From: Paramoeba atlantica
Lineage: Eukaryota; Discosea
Direction: 5' to 3'
Assembly: GCA_977017575.1 (NCBI GenBank)
Contig: CDRNVI010000027.1
Coordinates: forward strand, 217,689-281,688
Length of the DNA: 64,000 bases
The notes under the pieces are model-generated. The model had not been told where the DNA came from and searched no databases. It saw only the letters and a program-made list of their open reading frames with translations. Numbering within the stretch: position 1 is the first letter of the stretch; every line of letters starts with the position of its first letter. The position numbers were made by a program, and so were the translations under genes. Below, one piece after another: positions 45,828-55,935 of the stretch.

Positions 45828-46289
45828 CCATACTAGGTATGCCATTGCGACAAATCAGTAATAATTTGGTTTTCGATTATTGAAAATGGTCAGCAATAAA
45901 AGAATCTACAATGTGAAATGTAGAATAAGAAAAGATGAAATTATTGTCCCCGAAATATAATATGATATGCATTATCTGAAAACATCTGTCAGTTTCTTCA
46001 ATAAGGAAAGGTCTATCCTCGAGCAGAGATGTCAAAAAAAAAAAAAAAAAGGTTAGCGTATTTATTTATCTATTTATTTATTCATTTACTTGTAAGTTCT
46101 GTTCTAGTTATTTTTGGAGGTAGTTTCTCTCACGAGAGAAGGGGGGAAGGTGATGTTTCGCCCGTGGCTTCCTGTCATAGGATTTCACAGGAGAAATGCC
46201 TCCAAGAAAATGAGTATACGCGTCCATCCTGAATTTGCTTTGTTACTGAACGCTCCTCCTATACCGCTGTACCGGAAGAAGAGTCTGCG

Positions 46290-47135
46290 GAGAAAGCAGT
46301 ACACAAGGCGATAAAAACGCGTCTGTGTGAAACCAAGAAAACTGCGCAGATAATGCAGGCAACTACTCGGAAAGGAAGCTACTCGTGGCTGCACGCGACC
46401 GAACGATTTATACCGACGCGACAATACACCCTAGCAGTGATGCCGAGGCTCGGTATCTGTCACCCGGAGCTCCCTTCATCCTTTCTCTGCCCGGGCTGCA
46501 AAACGGAAATCAACGGCGAGACCGCTCTCACCCACGTGCCGGGATGCGTCAGGTGCACCGGAACGAATTCGACTACGAAGCACAATTGTCTGATTCGTTA
46601 CATCTACGACCTTTGCATGAAGGCCGGTATCCCATGCGAGCGGGAGCCCCGTCAGTTTTCATCGTACACGTGCCTCGGGTGCTCGGAGGTAATTTCCGAA
46701 GAGCGAAAGAGGGAGCATGCAACAGCGTGCAAAGGCAGCGCGTTGCATCGATCGGGCCCCGATTTGGTAGTATATTGGGCCACAGGGGAGATCTTTTATG
46801 ACCTTACAGTCGTACACGAGCTCGCTCCTTCCATTCTCGGTACCAAGCCAGCAAAAGCACTCCAAGACGCGATCACGAGGAAACGCACCAAGTACGTGGC
46901 GACCAAAATATTAAGAGAGGACAACTTTCGGTGCTTACCCATCCTTGCAAGCGGATCACTTCACGCCAACACAAGAGAGCTACTACACATTTTGGCCGAG
47001 AAATCGTCCATGAATCCGCAGGCGGTGGAACGAGACTTTGCGCTGCATTTGCAAGAATTGAATGGGGCAGTGTTAAACTGCCAGTTGCGTCGGTTCTTGG
47101 AGCCCCGTACAGAGGAGGATACTTATGGCTTCTAG
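46290..47135 (+). pseudogene. K-related non-LTR endonuclease fragment
   Basis: ATTRKGSYSWLHATERFIPTR.. CPGCKTEINGETALTHVPGC.. YTCLGCSEVISEERKREHATAC.. RSGPDLVVYWATGEIFYDL.. LHLQELNGAVLNCQL.. stop 47135. Homology starts before the ATG at 46353 (about 46290). The 3' UTR ends TTCTCTC..GAGAGAAGGGGGGAAGG (47212-47245), shared with the unit before it. No RT, so 5'-truncated. Confidence 0.7.
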
Positions 47136-47422
47136 ATTTAGCTTTAATTTCTTTAGAATGGATTTCTTACACTCGTTTTTTAATATATAGTTAGAGATGT
47201 GCGGTTGTAGTTTTCTCTCAAAGAAGCGAGAGAAGGGGGGAAGGAAAAATGAGGAGAAGGAACGAGTCGATTCCCTTTGTAAGACACCTTTTCCAGAACC
47301 TCCTATCCAATGGGGGGTAGCGCCAATACGAAATACTTATAGACATTTCCAGGTTGATGGCCATCAGACTATGAGTAGATCATATGTTTTCTTTTTGTAA
47401 ATTATGCAAAAAAAAAAAGAAC

Positions 47423-47568
47423 GAATATCTGCCATATGTTCCCCTGAAACATGCGGCTTATTACTTACATCGAGCCAAGGAATCATATGGGTTGAAGCGA
47501 GACATGGCATGCGGATTCTATCAGGTGCCAATTCCGTTATATTCCCGACAAGCGTACAGAACACGTAG
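47423..47568 (+). pseudogene. YR-element RT fragment around motif A
   Basis: EYLPYVPLKHAAYYLHRAKESYGLKRDMACGFYQVPIP.. aligns with VPLYHPSKYLHKAHEPMAVKRDFTCGFYQIGIP of family B. It is a separate, more divergent YR lineage. Both sides truncated; an A-run precedes it. Confidence 0.65.
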
Positions 47569-47608
47569 GGAGGACTTTGAAACGTCGACGCCACAGAATA
47601 TGGAAGCA

Positions 47609-47889
47609 AATGTGGGAGTGCTTACGGGTGCAATTCATACCGGAGCATCTGGAGCATCCTGCGATGTGTGGAATAATGCTGAATGAAGTTTCCTGACCAC
47701 AGCATCCCGGGCATATTTATCAGCTCCACTCCACTTTTGCAAAACCTGATTTACCTCTTTTTCGAAAGATTGCGCAAGATGGAGTGTGGCATCCTGCCTG
47801 TGTACTCGCAGATGGTAATCGTGTCGTGGAATAGTGCATCGTCGTAAAATGGCTAATGAAAGATTGCTGGGACCCATCAACAAAAGTCT
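47609..47889 (-). pseudogene. F-2 non-LTR element, piece next to the K array
   Basis: Minus-strand codons from the RT thumb (LLMGPSNLSLAILRRCTIPRHDY) to the CCHC finger and CTRKHSHI. Bases 47639-47889 are the same as 53700-53950: this is the left copy of the long duplication that flanks LINE G. A deletion between KWSGADKY and the CCHC motif shifts the frame. Confidence 0.75.
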
Positions 47890-49018
47890 AGCGACCCGAT
47901 TCGACAAAGAGGTAGAAAACGTTCTTACATCATGGTTCGGACATCTCTCGGATGAACAAATCGGTTTGCTGCGAATGCCCACAAAAAAAGGAGGACTTGG
48001 CTTGACAGACTGCTCTTCCACGCGAGAGGCCGCGTACCGCTCCTCATGCCACTCTGTTCTTGAGCGCCCCATAAACAATTCAGCTCGGACAGATGGAATC
48101 AGGGAGCGAAATGTTGGATCAGCGGACCACCTTCAGAGCAACATACCTCCGGTAGACGAAACCACGACGGCGGCTCAAAAGCACATCAAAATTTGGAAAA
48201 AGATGACCCGCGAGCAATCAAACATAGCGAAGGTACTCGAAAAAGTAACACACAAAGGCAATAACGGATGGACGCACTCTAACGCGCGACTCATACCATC
48301 ACACCTGTTCAGTCTCGCCGTCATGCCCCGATTGGGAATCGCTCACCCAGATCTGCCATCACACATCACATGCCCCGGCTGCAGAATTCTTCTTGACTCC
48401 GATTCAATCTTGACACACATCATGGGCTGTACAAAATGCGGTGGTCTCAATGCCACGACTAAACACAACACTCTGGTCAACTTCATTTACGAACTCTGTA
48501 TGAAAACAGGCATTCCGTGCGAAAAGGAGCCCCGTGCACTGTCAACTTTCCGCTGCACACAATGTAACGAGATCGTTAACCCCAATCACCGAAAACTTCA
48601 CGAGAAAACGTGTGGTGGGCGGTCGTTTCATCGGTCCGGTCCTGACATTGTTATATATTGGGCAACCGGCGAGATATACTACGATCTAACAGTCATCCAC
48701 GAATTGGCACCCTCAAACCTTGACACAAAGTGTGCACATTTATTCCGCGACGCCTGTCGACGAAAACATGAGACATACGTCAAGACCGGGAAGATCATGG
48801 CTGAAAGCTTTCAATGTATACCTGTCCTCTCAGGGGGTGCAATGCATTCAAACACGAAGGCTCTTATGGATGCTCTCGCAGATGCCTGTGGAATGCAGCG
48901 CAAACGCGTTTATGCCGAATTTCAGCTATTGTTGCAGGAGCTTAATGGGGCAGTAGCATATTCACAGCTGAGTCGATACCTTCGCAAGGAGGACAAAAGT
49001 CGGGAATATGCCTTCTAA
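47890..49018 (+). pseudogene. K-related non-LTR fragment (RT thumb to endonuclease)
   Basis: Homology begins SLATRFDKEVENVLTSWFGHL and runs through KKGGLGLTD, TTTAAQKHIKIWKKM, CPGCRILLDSDSILTHIMGC, FRCTQCNEIVNPNHRKLHEKTC, RSGPDIVIYWATGEIYYDL, LLLQELNGAVAYSQL to TAA 49018. RT palm absent. Inserted within the left duplication copy of F-2, which the right copy lacks, so it arrived after LINE G. 3' UTR ends in an A-run at about 49109-49122. Confidence 0.75.
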
Positions 49019-49142
49019 AGCACGTAACAATGCGCCTTCGCCAGTGCACTGATTTCAATTCGCTGAGAATCTAACGCTGAGAATCTAAGAACATATAATA
49101 TTAGAATGAGAAAAAAAAAAAAAAACTAAAAGTTTACGAAAA

Positions 49143-49376
49143 GTGAAGATTAACAAAGAAAAACCACGAAGGACCTTGGGGCGCGTGAAAAGCCGGACTA
49201 AAAAGCCGACAGCGGATGAAAAGTCTCGGAATCATGAGAAAAGCTGTGAAGTCGATTCCTCGGAAAGCGGCGATTCACCGAGTGAAGTTTCTGAGGAAGG
49301 GCACGACTCGGATACTATGTCGTTGGATGGTGAAAAAGAAGGCATCAATTGCATTGGTTTCTCCAAGGCCCCAGAT
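49143..49376 (+). pseudogene. F-type N-terminal fragment (plus strand)
   Basis: Basic then acidic sequence KINKEKPRRTLGRVKSRTKK.. DSSESGDSPSEVSEEGHDSDTM.. FSKAPDR, matching the acidic N-terminus and SKAPDQ/SPDR segment of F-2 and F-1. It ends where minus-strand F-2 resumes (49377). The frame continues by chance beyond that point. Confidence 0.5.
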
Positions 49377-49433
49377 CGGAACAGGCATTTGTGTTTCTTA
49401 AGCTTCTCAAGGAGAAAATTTTTACCTTGTTGG

Positions 49434-50094
49434 TTTTTTTTTTTTTTTTTTGGGAGGAATAGTATTGAGTCTAACTTTTTATGTGTGGAGTCCAACTTTT
49501 CCACAATTTCCACACTTACGGCCCTTCACTTTCCCTTACTCCCCATACTTTCCACACCTACTCCTCTTAGCCCTCTCGTACTTCCCTTCCCTCACTCCCT
49601 ACCCCACTCACCGATCCGCATGCACCCAGGCCCGTATGGTCCTGCACCTCCGCTCCCACCCCGTTAGCAGTAATAAATACTTTTGGTTGCCGTACGAGGG
49701 TGGGAGACGTGGAGGCCACGAAACACAAAGACGTCGTCACGCCGAGGGAGAAGAGCGCGGAGAGAGACACGGGGGGACTGACGCAGGGGCGGGAGGAGGC
49801 GAAGCACGGGCCCATCTGCCAGGAACTCTGCCCCCACCCCGTGAGCAAGTATTGTATACTTTTGGCTGCTGACACGGGGGTGGGGGACGCGAGAGAGAAA
49901 CACAACAGGGGGGCAAGCGCACTGCGGAGGGAGGGTGAGGTGGGGGGATGCGGCGCAGGGGGGTGATGGGACGAGACGGGGAAGGGGGATGCCGACAAAA
50001 AGGAGTGTATTTGAGGGGGGTGCCCTCCCATGGTCTGGAAGATGGTGTATGGAAGAAAACAACAAGGTACAGAAACTGTATCTTTATCGTTAAA
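49434..50094 (-). pseudogene. Retrocopy of a trans-spliced, polyadenylated transcript
   Basis: On the minus strand: a spliced leader (50092-50060: TAACGATAAAGATACAG then TTTCTGTACCTTGTTG), a 28-nt leader, an ATG opening a 154-codon Ser/Pro-rich frame (50031-49567), and a poly(A) (18 Ts at 49434-49451 on the plus strand). It is flanked by ACCTTGTTGG plus T-run at 49424-49433 and 50095-50104, a target duplication inside the LINE G 5' UTR. No known protein family recognised; the body contains two long hairpins, so the parent may be non-coding. Confidence 0.75.
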
Positions 50095-50138
50095 ACCTTG
50101 TTGGTTTTTTTTTTTTTTTTTTTTTTAGTTATAACAAA

Positions 50139-53100
50139 ATGACAAACCGAAAAAAAGAATGGCGAAAAGGAATTTCGCGAAACGATAACAATATCGAAAG
50201 CACCCCGCCTCCGAAATCGAGTTTGATAAACAACTGCACGGACACGGAACAGTGCACGGAGCCCAGAACAAAAAGACGCAGAAGAACTGATACTGCTAGT
50301 CTAAAAATCGGCACTCTAAATGTAAGAACGTGGTATGGCGAGAAAAAGGATAAGACGGAAAAATGGCGAACCCAAGCGTATGAAACTGCAAGCTCTGCGG
50401 AGTCTTCTGGTGTGGATATTCTAGCGGTGCAGGAATGCCGAATACCTGGAATAAATAAAACTCTGATTGATATGGGAATCAATAGAAAACCGTGGATGTT
50501 AATTTATAGCGGAAATAGCGTGGAGAGAAATTTCCGAAATGGAGTCGGGTTACTCATAAACTGCAAATGGAAAAGCGCACTTCTGTCGTACAGAGGATTT
50601 TCTGATAGAATAATTGCTGCAAGCTTTCGAGTCCGAAATAGGCAGAACATCTATGTGATAAGTGCTTACGCACCCACTGAAATAGCAGATGAAGAAGAAA
50701 AACATCAATTTTACAACTGCTTACATGAAGCAATGCAACAGAGACCGGGTGGCGAAATGCCACATATCCTGGGAGATTTCAACGCCCAAGTGCAACAAAA
50801 CACTAAATATCAACAGAATATTGGAAGCAATGCTATTGGAAGAAAAACGACGGACAATGGAGAACGCCTTCTTGGATTCTGCCAAATGTATGCGCTGGCC
50901 TTAATAAATACTTTTGAGAACATACCAAAACCCCGGACCCATGCACAAGAAGAGCAAGTAACACAACTGAATACCTGGAAGTCTCCAACTGGTTTTCAAA
51001 CCCAGATAGACTTCATTGTTCTGCCAAAATACATCCCAGTAATAATGCTGGAGATTCTATACGACCTAGACTACGCCAGTGACCACAGCATGTTAGTAGC
51101 AACCCTATGCTACCAACCGAGTGCCTCTCAGACAAAAGCCAAGAAGACAAACATATGCAATCTAGAACTTTGCAGCATTGAAAGTGAAAAATACAAGAGA
51201 ATACTTCAAAATATAACAAAAAGCCTCCCGAAAACGGAAAATGTTGAGCACGAATGGGAGCAACTAAAGAATACCTTGCTGAAAGCAGAAGAGCTAACAA
51301 GCACTGATGTGGAGAGAAAGAAACTCCCAACGTGGTTTAATGAAGAAGCAATTGAAGCAATACAATGCCGGAAAGATGCATATGCGAAAATGCGGAAATC
51401 AGATAGGCAAGAGGAAGAAAGCATAAAGAACAAAGAAATATACCTTCAATGCAGAAAGAAAGCGACAAGAACCTGTCACAACGCCAAAAGAAAACACTTT
51501 GAGACCGAAAGCTTAAAAATTGAAAAAGATGCAAGAATGGGGTTGCATCGTGACGTATTTACACAGTGCAAGAGTCTTGTAAAAAGATATGAGATACCGA
51601 TGAAGAGCGATACACCAATACAAAACTCACAAGGAATATATGTCTCCGACCCCACCCTTAAAGCGGAAGCACACGCTGAGTTTCTAAAAACGATATATAC
51701 AAGAACACAAAATTTTGACTTTAGTCGGATCAAGGCGCTTTTAAACAGAATACAATACACACAAATTGGTGAAGCGGTTAAAAATAATGAGAAGTGGGGA
51801 AATGAAGCAGTACCAACTTTGGAAGAGATTCAATTGGTTATCAAACAGATGAAAAATCGTAAGGCACCAGGGCCAGATCAAATACATGCTGAACACTTCA
51901 AACGTGCCGATGAGGACACGTTGAATTGGCTAACCCATATAATAGCACAATGCTGGAAACAAAAATGTATCCCGTCAAGCTGGCTACACGCCTATGTGCT
52001 TTGCCTGTACAAGGGGCCCGGAGCAGGACAAGTGACCGACACGAATGCGTATAGACCTATTACACTGATGAACATAGCATGCAAAGTCTTGGCCAACATA
52101 ATTTTAATGCGCGTCGCACCTCGAATAGATCGAAGACTTCTTGAATTCCAATGTGGCTTTAGGAAAAACCGGAGTATTGAAGATGCGGTGTTTTCCATAC
52201 GACGCATGACGGAGACAATGCGTAGTAAACGTAAACCCATATACATTCTTTACGTGGATCTTTCGAAAGCCTATGATACAATCCCCAGGGAAGCATTGTG
52301 GGAAGTACTGGACAAAATGGAAATTACGGGCACGCTTTGTGAAATGATCAAACTAATGTACGCAGGAAATACAGCACAAGTGAAACTCTTCGATGGAACT
52401 GAAAGCCACCCTTTCAACTTATTAAATGGTATCAAACAAGGGTGCTCACTAAGTTGTTCCTTGTTCAATGGCGTAATAGACACTATAATCAGAGCAACAC
52501 TAGAAGAGACATGCCCTGGAGTAACAATCTCATGGCGGATCCCGAAGGGAAGAAAACACCGAGGAGACATTACAGAAGGCAAAGACAAATTAGGCACTTG
52601 CCTCTATGCAGATGATATAGTGCAGTGGAGCGAAGACGCAACAGAAATTCAGCGCGCCGCTGAAGTACTCGCTGAGACACTTAATACATGGGGTATGCGC
52701 ATAAACGCAAAGAAAACAAAGTTCCAAGTTATACAACCAAAGAATCACCCTCAGCGCTGTAGTGCGGAAATCTATATAAACGGTTCAAAAATAGAGCAAG
52801 TAAAGGAATATAAATATTTGGGAACGATTATCGAAGAAGCAACCAAAATGGATGCTGAAATTGAACACCGAATACACTCTGCTCAAACAAAATTTCGAAC
52901 GATGTTTCCGATATGGAAAAACCACTCACTCTCTCGGAACCTAAAAGCTCGCATGTTTGAATCTTGCATTGTCCCACGGCTTACGCACGGATGCGCAACA
53001 TGGGCTTTAAACAACAAACATTTTCACACTCTCAACAAATCTTATATGCAAATGATAAGACATGCGCTAGGAATCCCCTGGTTCAAATGGAAACGAGGAC

Positions 53101-53450
53101 AAGGGGCCGGCGCCCAACCAGGAAAAATCTATACTTACGAAGAAATACTTTCCATTTCAGGGCTAGAAAGTTTGCAAATAAAAATTGACTCTAGAGTACT
53201 TCAACTAGCAGGACACATCGCCCGCATGAGTCCAGATAGAATGCCTAACAAAATTCTATTTGATGTTGAACGGCTGAGAAACCCAAGCCAATATGAGAAA
53301 ACCTTGCGACATGCATTGGAGAGAATCGACATGAAGGAGATAACATGGAAACAAGAAGCCCAGAGTAAGAAGAATTGGAATCAAAAAATAAAAATGCATA
53401 AGGAAACCTCAAAACTAAAACGGCGTCGAATAAGAAAACCTAAAGTTTAG
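50139..53450 (+). CDS. LINE ORF2-type protein: AP endonuclease and reverse transcriptase
   Basis: 1,103 codons, ATG 50139 to TAG 53450, no breaks. A basic N-terminus of about 60 residues precedes an apurinic/apyrimidinic-type endonuclease (residues about 65-330): IGTLNVRTWY, AVQECR, GDFNAQV, QIDFIVLP, SDHSML. RT (about 560-850): RKAPGPDQIHAE, YRPITLMN, YVDLSKAYDTIPR (A), NGIKQGCSLSCSLF (B), LYADDIVQWS (C, YADD), EYKYLGTII. C-terminal LQLAGHIARMSPDRMPNKIL is typical of RTE/BovB-like elements as I know them. It nicks target DNA and primes reverse transcription there. Looks competent and recent, and may also mobilise SINEs and mRNAs nearby. Confidence 0.88.
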   Translation: MTNRKKEWRKGISRNDNNIESTPPPKSSLINNCTDTEQCTEPRTKRRRRTDTASLKIGTLNVRTWYGEKKDKTEKWRTQAYETASSAESSGVDILAVQECRIPGINKTLIDMGINRKPWMLIYSGNSVERNFRNGVGLLINCKWKSALLSYRGFSDRIIAASFRVRNRQNIYVISAYAPTEIADEEEKHQFYNCLHEAMQQRPGGEMPHILGDFNAQVQQNTKYQQNIGSNAIGRKTTDNGERLLGFCQMYALALINTFENIPKPRTHAQEEQVTQLNTWKSPTGFQTQIDFIVLPKYIPVIMLEILYDLDYASDHSMLVATLCYQPSASQTKAKKTNICNLELCSIESEKYKRILQNITKSLPKTENVEHEWEQLKNTLLKAEELTSTDVERKKLPTWFNEEAIEAIQCRKDAYAKMRKSDRQEEESIKNKEIYLQCRKKATRTCHNAKRKHFETESLKIEKDARMGLHRDVFTQCKSLVKRYEIPMKSDTPIQNSQGIYVSDPTLKAEAHAEFLKTIYTRTQNFDFSRIKALLNRIQYTQIGEAVKNNEKWGNEAVPTLEEIQLVIKQMKNRKAPGPDQIHAEHFKRADEDTLNWLTHIIAQCWKQKCIPSSWLHAYVLCLYKGPGAGQVTDTNAYRPITLMNIACKVLANIILMRVAPRIDRRLLEFQCGFRKNRSIEDAVFSIRRMTETMRSKRKPIYILYVDLSKAYDTIPREALWEVLDKMEITGTLCEMIKLMYAGNTAQVKLFDGTESHPFNLLNGIKQGCSLSCSLFNGVIDTIIRATLEETCPGVTISWRIPKGRKHRGDITEGKDKLGTCLYADDIVQWSEDATEIQRAAEVLAETLNTWGMRINAKKTKFQVIQPKNHPQRCSAEIYINGSKIEQVKEYKYLGTIIEEATKMDAEIEHRIHSAQTKFRTMFPIWKNHSLSRNLKARMFESCIVPRLTHGCATWALNNKHFHTLNKSYMQMIRHALGIPWFKWKRGQGAGAQPGKIYTYEEILSISGLESLQIKIDSRVLQLAGHIARMSPDRMPNKILFDVERLRNPSQYEKTLRHALERIDMKEITWKQEAQSKKNWNQKIKMHKETSKLKRRRIRKPKV

Positions 53451-53479
53451 AAACATACAAACTAATACCAAATCAGGGC

Positions 53480-53520
53480 CACCTGGTACCAATATAACGA
53501 GGTACTACAAAACTAGGGTG
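53480..53520 (+). ncRNA. ACCCGG..CTAGGGT stem-loop module in the LINE G 3' UTR
   Basis: CACCTGGTACC-AATATAACGA-GGTACT-ACAAAACTA-GGGTG: outer stem CACC/GGGTG, inner stem GTACC/GGTAC. One of at least ten such units in the window, with differing but pairing inner stems. Confidence 0.65.
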
Positions 53521-53551
53521 AATTCCTGATATATTTCAATATTGGAAACTT

Positions 53552-53644
53552 AACTCCTCTCCAAGCGGAGGTCAGCCATAGCTTGCTACGGCTGGCTCTC
53601 CGGATACGTCGCAAGACGTATTCGGACTGCCCGTTTGGGGAGTT
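53552..53644 (+). ncRNA. Branched RNA structure in the LINE G 3' UTR
   Basis: Outer stem AACTCC/GGAGTT encloses three hairpins: CTCC-AAGC-GGAG, CAGCC..GGCTG with inner TAGC/GCTA, and CCGGATACGTC-GCAA-GACGTATTCGG. A second copy lies at 60686-60778 with structure-compatible changes. It stands directly before the (ATC)n tail, where the RT of a LINE would bind its RNA (inferred). Confidence 0.65.
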
Positions 53645-53699
53645 GAGGGGCCATAACTTTTCGGAGTCAAAAGGCCCAAATCATCATCATCATCATCAT

Positions 53700-53997
53700 A
53701 CCGGAGCATCTGGAGCATCCTGCGATGTGTGGAATAATGCTGAATGAAGTTTCCTGACCACAGCATCCCGGGCATATTTATCAGCTCCACTCCACTTTTG
53801 CAAAACCTGATTTACCTCTTTTTCGAAAGATTGCGCAAGATGGAGTGTGGCATCCTGCCTGTGTACTCGCAGATGGTAATCGTGTCGTGGAATAGTGCAT
53901 CGTCGTAAAATGGCTAATGAAAGATTGCTGGGACCCATCAACAAAAGTCTGCGGAACAGGCATTTGTGTTTCTTAAGCTTCTCAAGGAGAAAATTTT
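53700..53997 (-). repeat. Right copy of the long duplication flanking LINE G
   Basis: Equals 47639-47889 plus 49377-49422 (the left copy is interrupted by a K fragment and F N-terminal fragment). About 298 bp. Read as a target-site duplication, it is unusually long. Confidence 0.75.
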
Positions 53998-55720
53998 CCA
54001 CCACGCGGTCAGGACCAATGTAAGCTCCAAGAATTTTAATCGCATCCGTGCGAAAATTTATACCTAGGTTTTCTAATGGAAAGGGCTGAGTAGCGCTAGG
54101 AGAGACTTTCTGAAATAACTCACATTTCTGGAAATTGATCTGTAGGTTGAAATCTTCTGTAACCTCACGTAAATGAAGAAAAGCTGCCTCTAGAGATTGT
54201 AGATTCTGGGAGCTTAGTGTCACATCATCTTGATAGGCTCTGATATTGACTTCAGGGTAAAGATTCACTACTTCTTTCAGAGGGCCTTGCAGAAGCGCAC
54301 AGAAATACATGGAGGAGAGAGCGGACCCCTGCCGGATTTCAGATGAACTTTGTATTGTGTCATGCAGGGAGTTGTTGGCAAAGAATAGCAGTTCTGAGGG
54401 AAGGCCGTATTCCAGATAAAAAAGTCTCATGAAGGGCTTGAAGATAGGATTTTGCAAAAGCGCGCGAGCGATCGCATTACGATTTGGTGTGTTATACGCA
54501 TTTCGAAAATCCACTGTTAACAATGCATGGCCCGCCTCATAATCTTTCAAAAGCTCGTGTACGATGGATTCGCATGCATTCTTTTGTAAGATGCCCCTCT
54601 GAATCGGTTCGAAGAAACTTTTTAGAGTGCACCCATGTCGCTCCAGCAGAACAGAACCACTGATCTTCAGAATCGTGTCTCCCATGGCAACCGGGCGTAT
54701 TCCATTCTGAGGCTTCGCCAGTGCGATGATCCGGCAGCGAGTAAGCCGATTACGTATACTCGGTGGAATTTCGCCGTTAATCACATCTCGAATCATATGG
54801 CATAATGAAAGGCACGATTCCTCGTCGTCCACCAGCAAACGCATCATGCTCTCGCTGAGTCCCGTCGGACCCGGAGAAGCACCTCGCGACAACTTCTCAG
54901 TGGCCATGCGAATCTCCGATTGCTCTACAACACCAGTGCGCGGGAAGATTGCTTCGGGGATTTCTATCGGTGGGCCTTCCGGATGTAGTTGCTTTAACTT
55001 GTACACCTTCTCGTCGGGAGTGAGATTCGATTCCTTATAGACATTATCCAGCACTCGGGTCGCTTTGCTTAAATTTCCTGCTTTAGCTGTTGTCAAAGCG
55101 TTCCGAATGGATCGTCGGTCTATCTCGAGTTCTGAACGTTGTTCTGCACTGAGGCATCATTCTGGTTATCTCGGTCTTTGCGCGTGTGTCCCACTCGTTG
55201 ATGTCGTTTTTGAATTTGACGCACTGTGGCTAAGGAGTCTCGTGGTGCATTTAAGAATTTATGCCAAATGGCCTCTTTCTCTGATTCAAGCTTGGCGCCC
55301 GGATATCCCCTTATGATTTCCCGAAAAATGGCCACCACGTGTACAGCGAAGGAAGGGTCAATTTGTGCCATCGATGGAAGTGGATCAAGATCGATTTGCT
55401 CATCCTGACACGAGATTCTATGAGCTTGTTCCTCTAGATTGAGTGTTGGAATGTCTACTTTCAACAGTTTTGTCGCCCGAAGACTACAGATTCTGATTTT
55501 ATTTGATTGTGGTAGGTAAAGAAAACCGCTTGGACCATCGCAACCAGAATCTGGCTCATAAGAAATCTTAATTTTTACTTGACCTTTACGTGAAGTTCTG
55601 CCTACAACTTTCCCCTTTGATGTGTACGTGTTATCGCTTCGACGAAAACCCCATCCAATCACGCACTCCGTGCCTTTGCCCCACTTGGAAACGGTGGCGT
55701 ACACTTGATCTGGGGCTTTG

Positions 55721-55935
55721 TTGTTGTTGTTGTTTAACCCGTTTGGCCATGACTGGCTATGGGTTCAGAGTACACCCTAGTTATTTAGTGCTCGTGCGAA
55801 ACGGCACCGGGTATTACCGTACTCCGTGGGTGGTACGCTGTCAGTCGCGCGCAGACTTTCCCAGAGGGATGCCGCACTCGCAGATAGACAAGCAATACCT
55901 GTCAGGTTGCGTGGCCTGACTCGTCATCCGTGACT
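55721..55935 (-). mobile_element. SINE-like insertion 1 with 12-bp target duplication
   Basis: 215 bp on the minus strand ending in (AAC)n, flanked by TCTGGGGCTTTG at 55709-55720 and 55936-55947. It contains one ACCCGGTGCC..GGGT stem-loop module (55772-55813). Removing it and one duplication copy restores the F-2 reading frame. No ORF of its own. Confidence 0.8.

Larger units (their letters stand above)
50095..53699 (+). mobile_element. RTE-like LINE (family G), apparently complete
   Basis: Begins ACCTTGTTGG (last bases of the spliced leader) with a T-run and TTAG just before the ATG, has one long ORF, a structured 3' UTR and an (ATC)n tail to 53699. Its original left end lies at 49423, before the later retrocopy insertion. 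It sits in minus-strand F-2 between copies of a roughly 298-bp duplication (47639-49422, itself interrupted, and 53700-53997). Confidence 0.8.
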
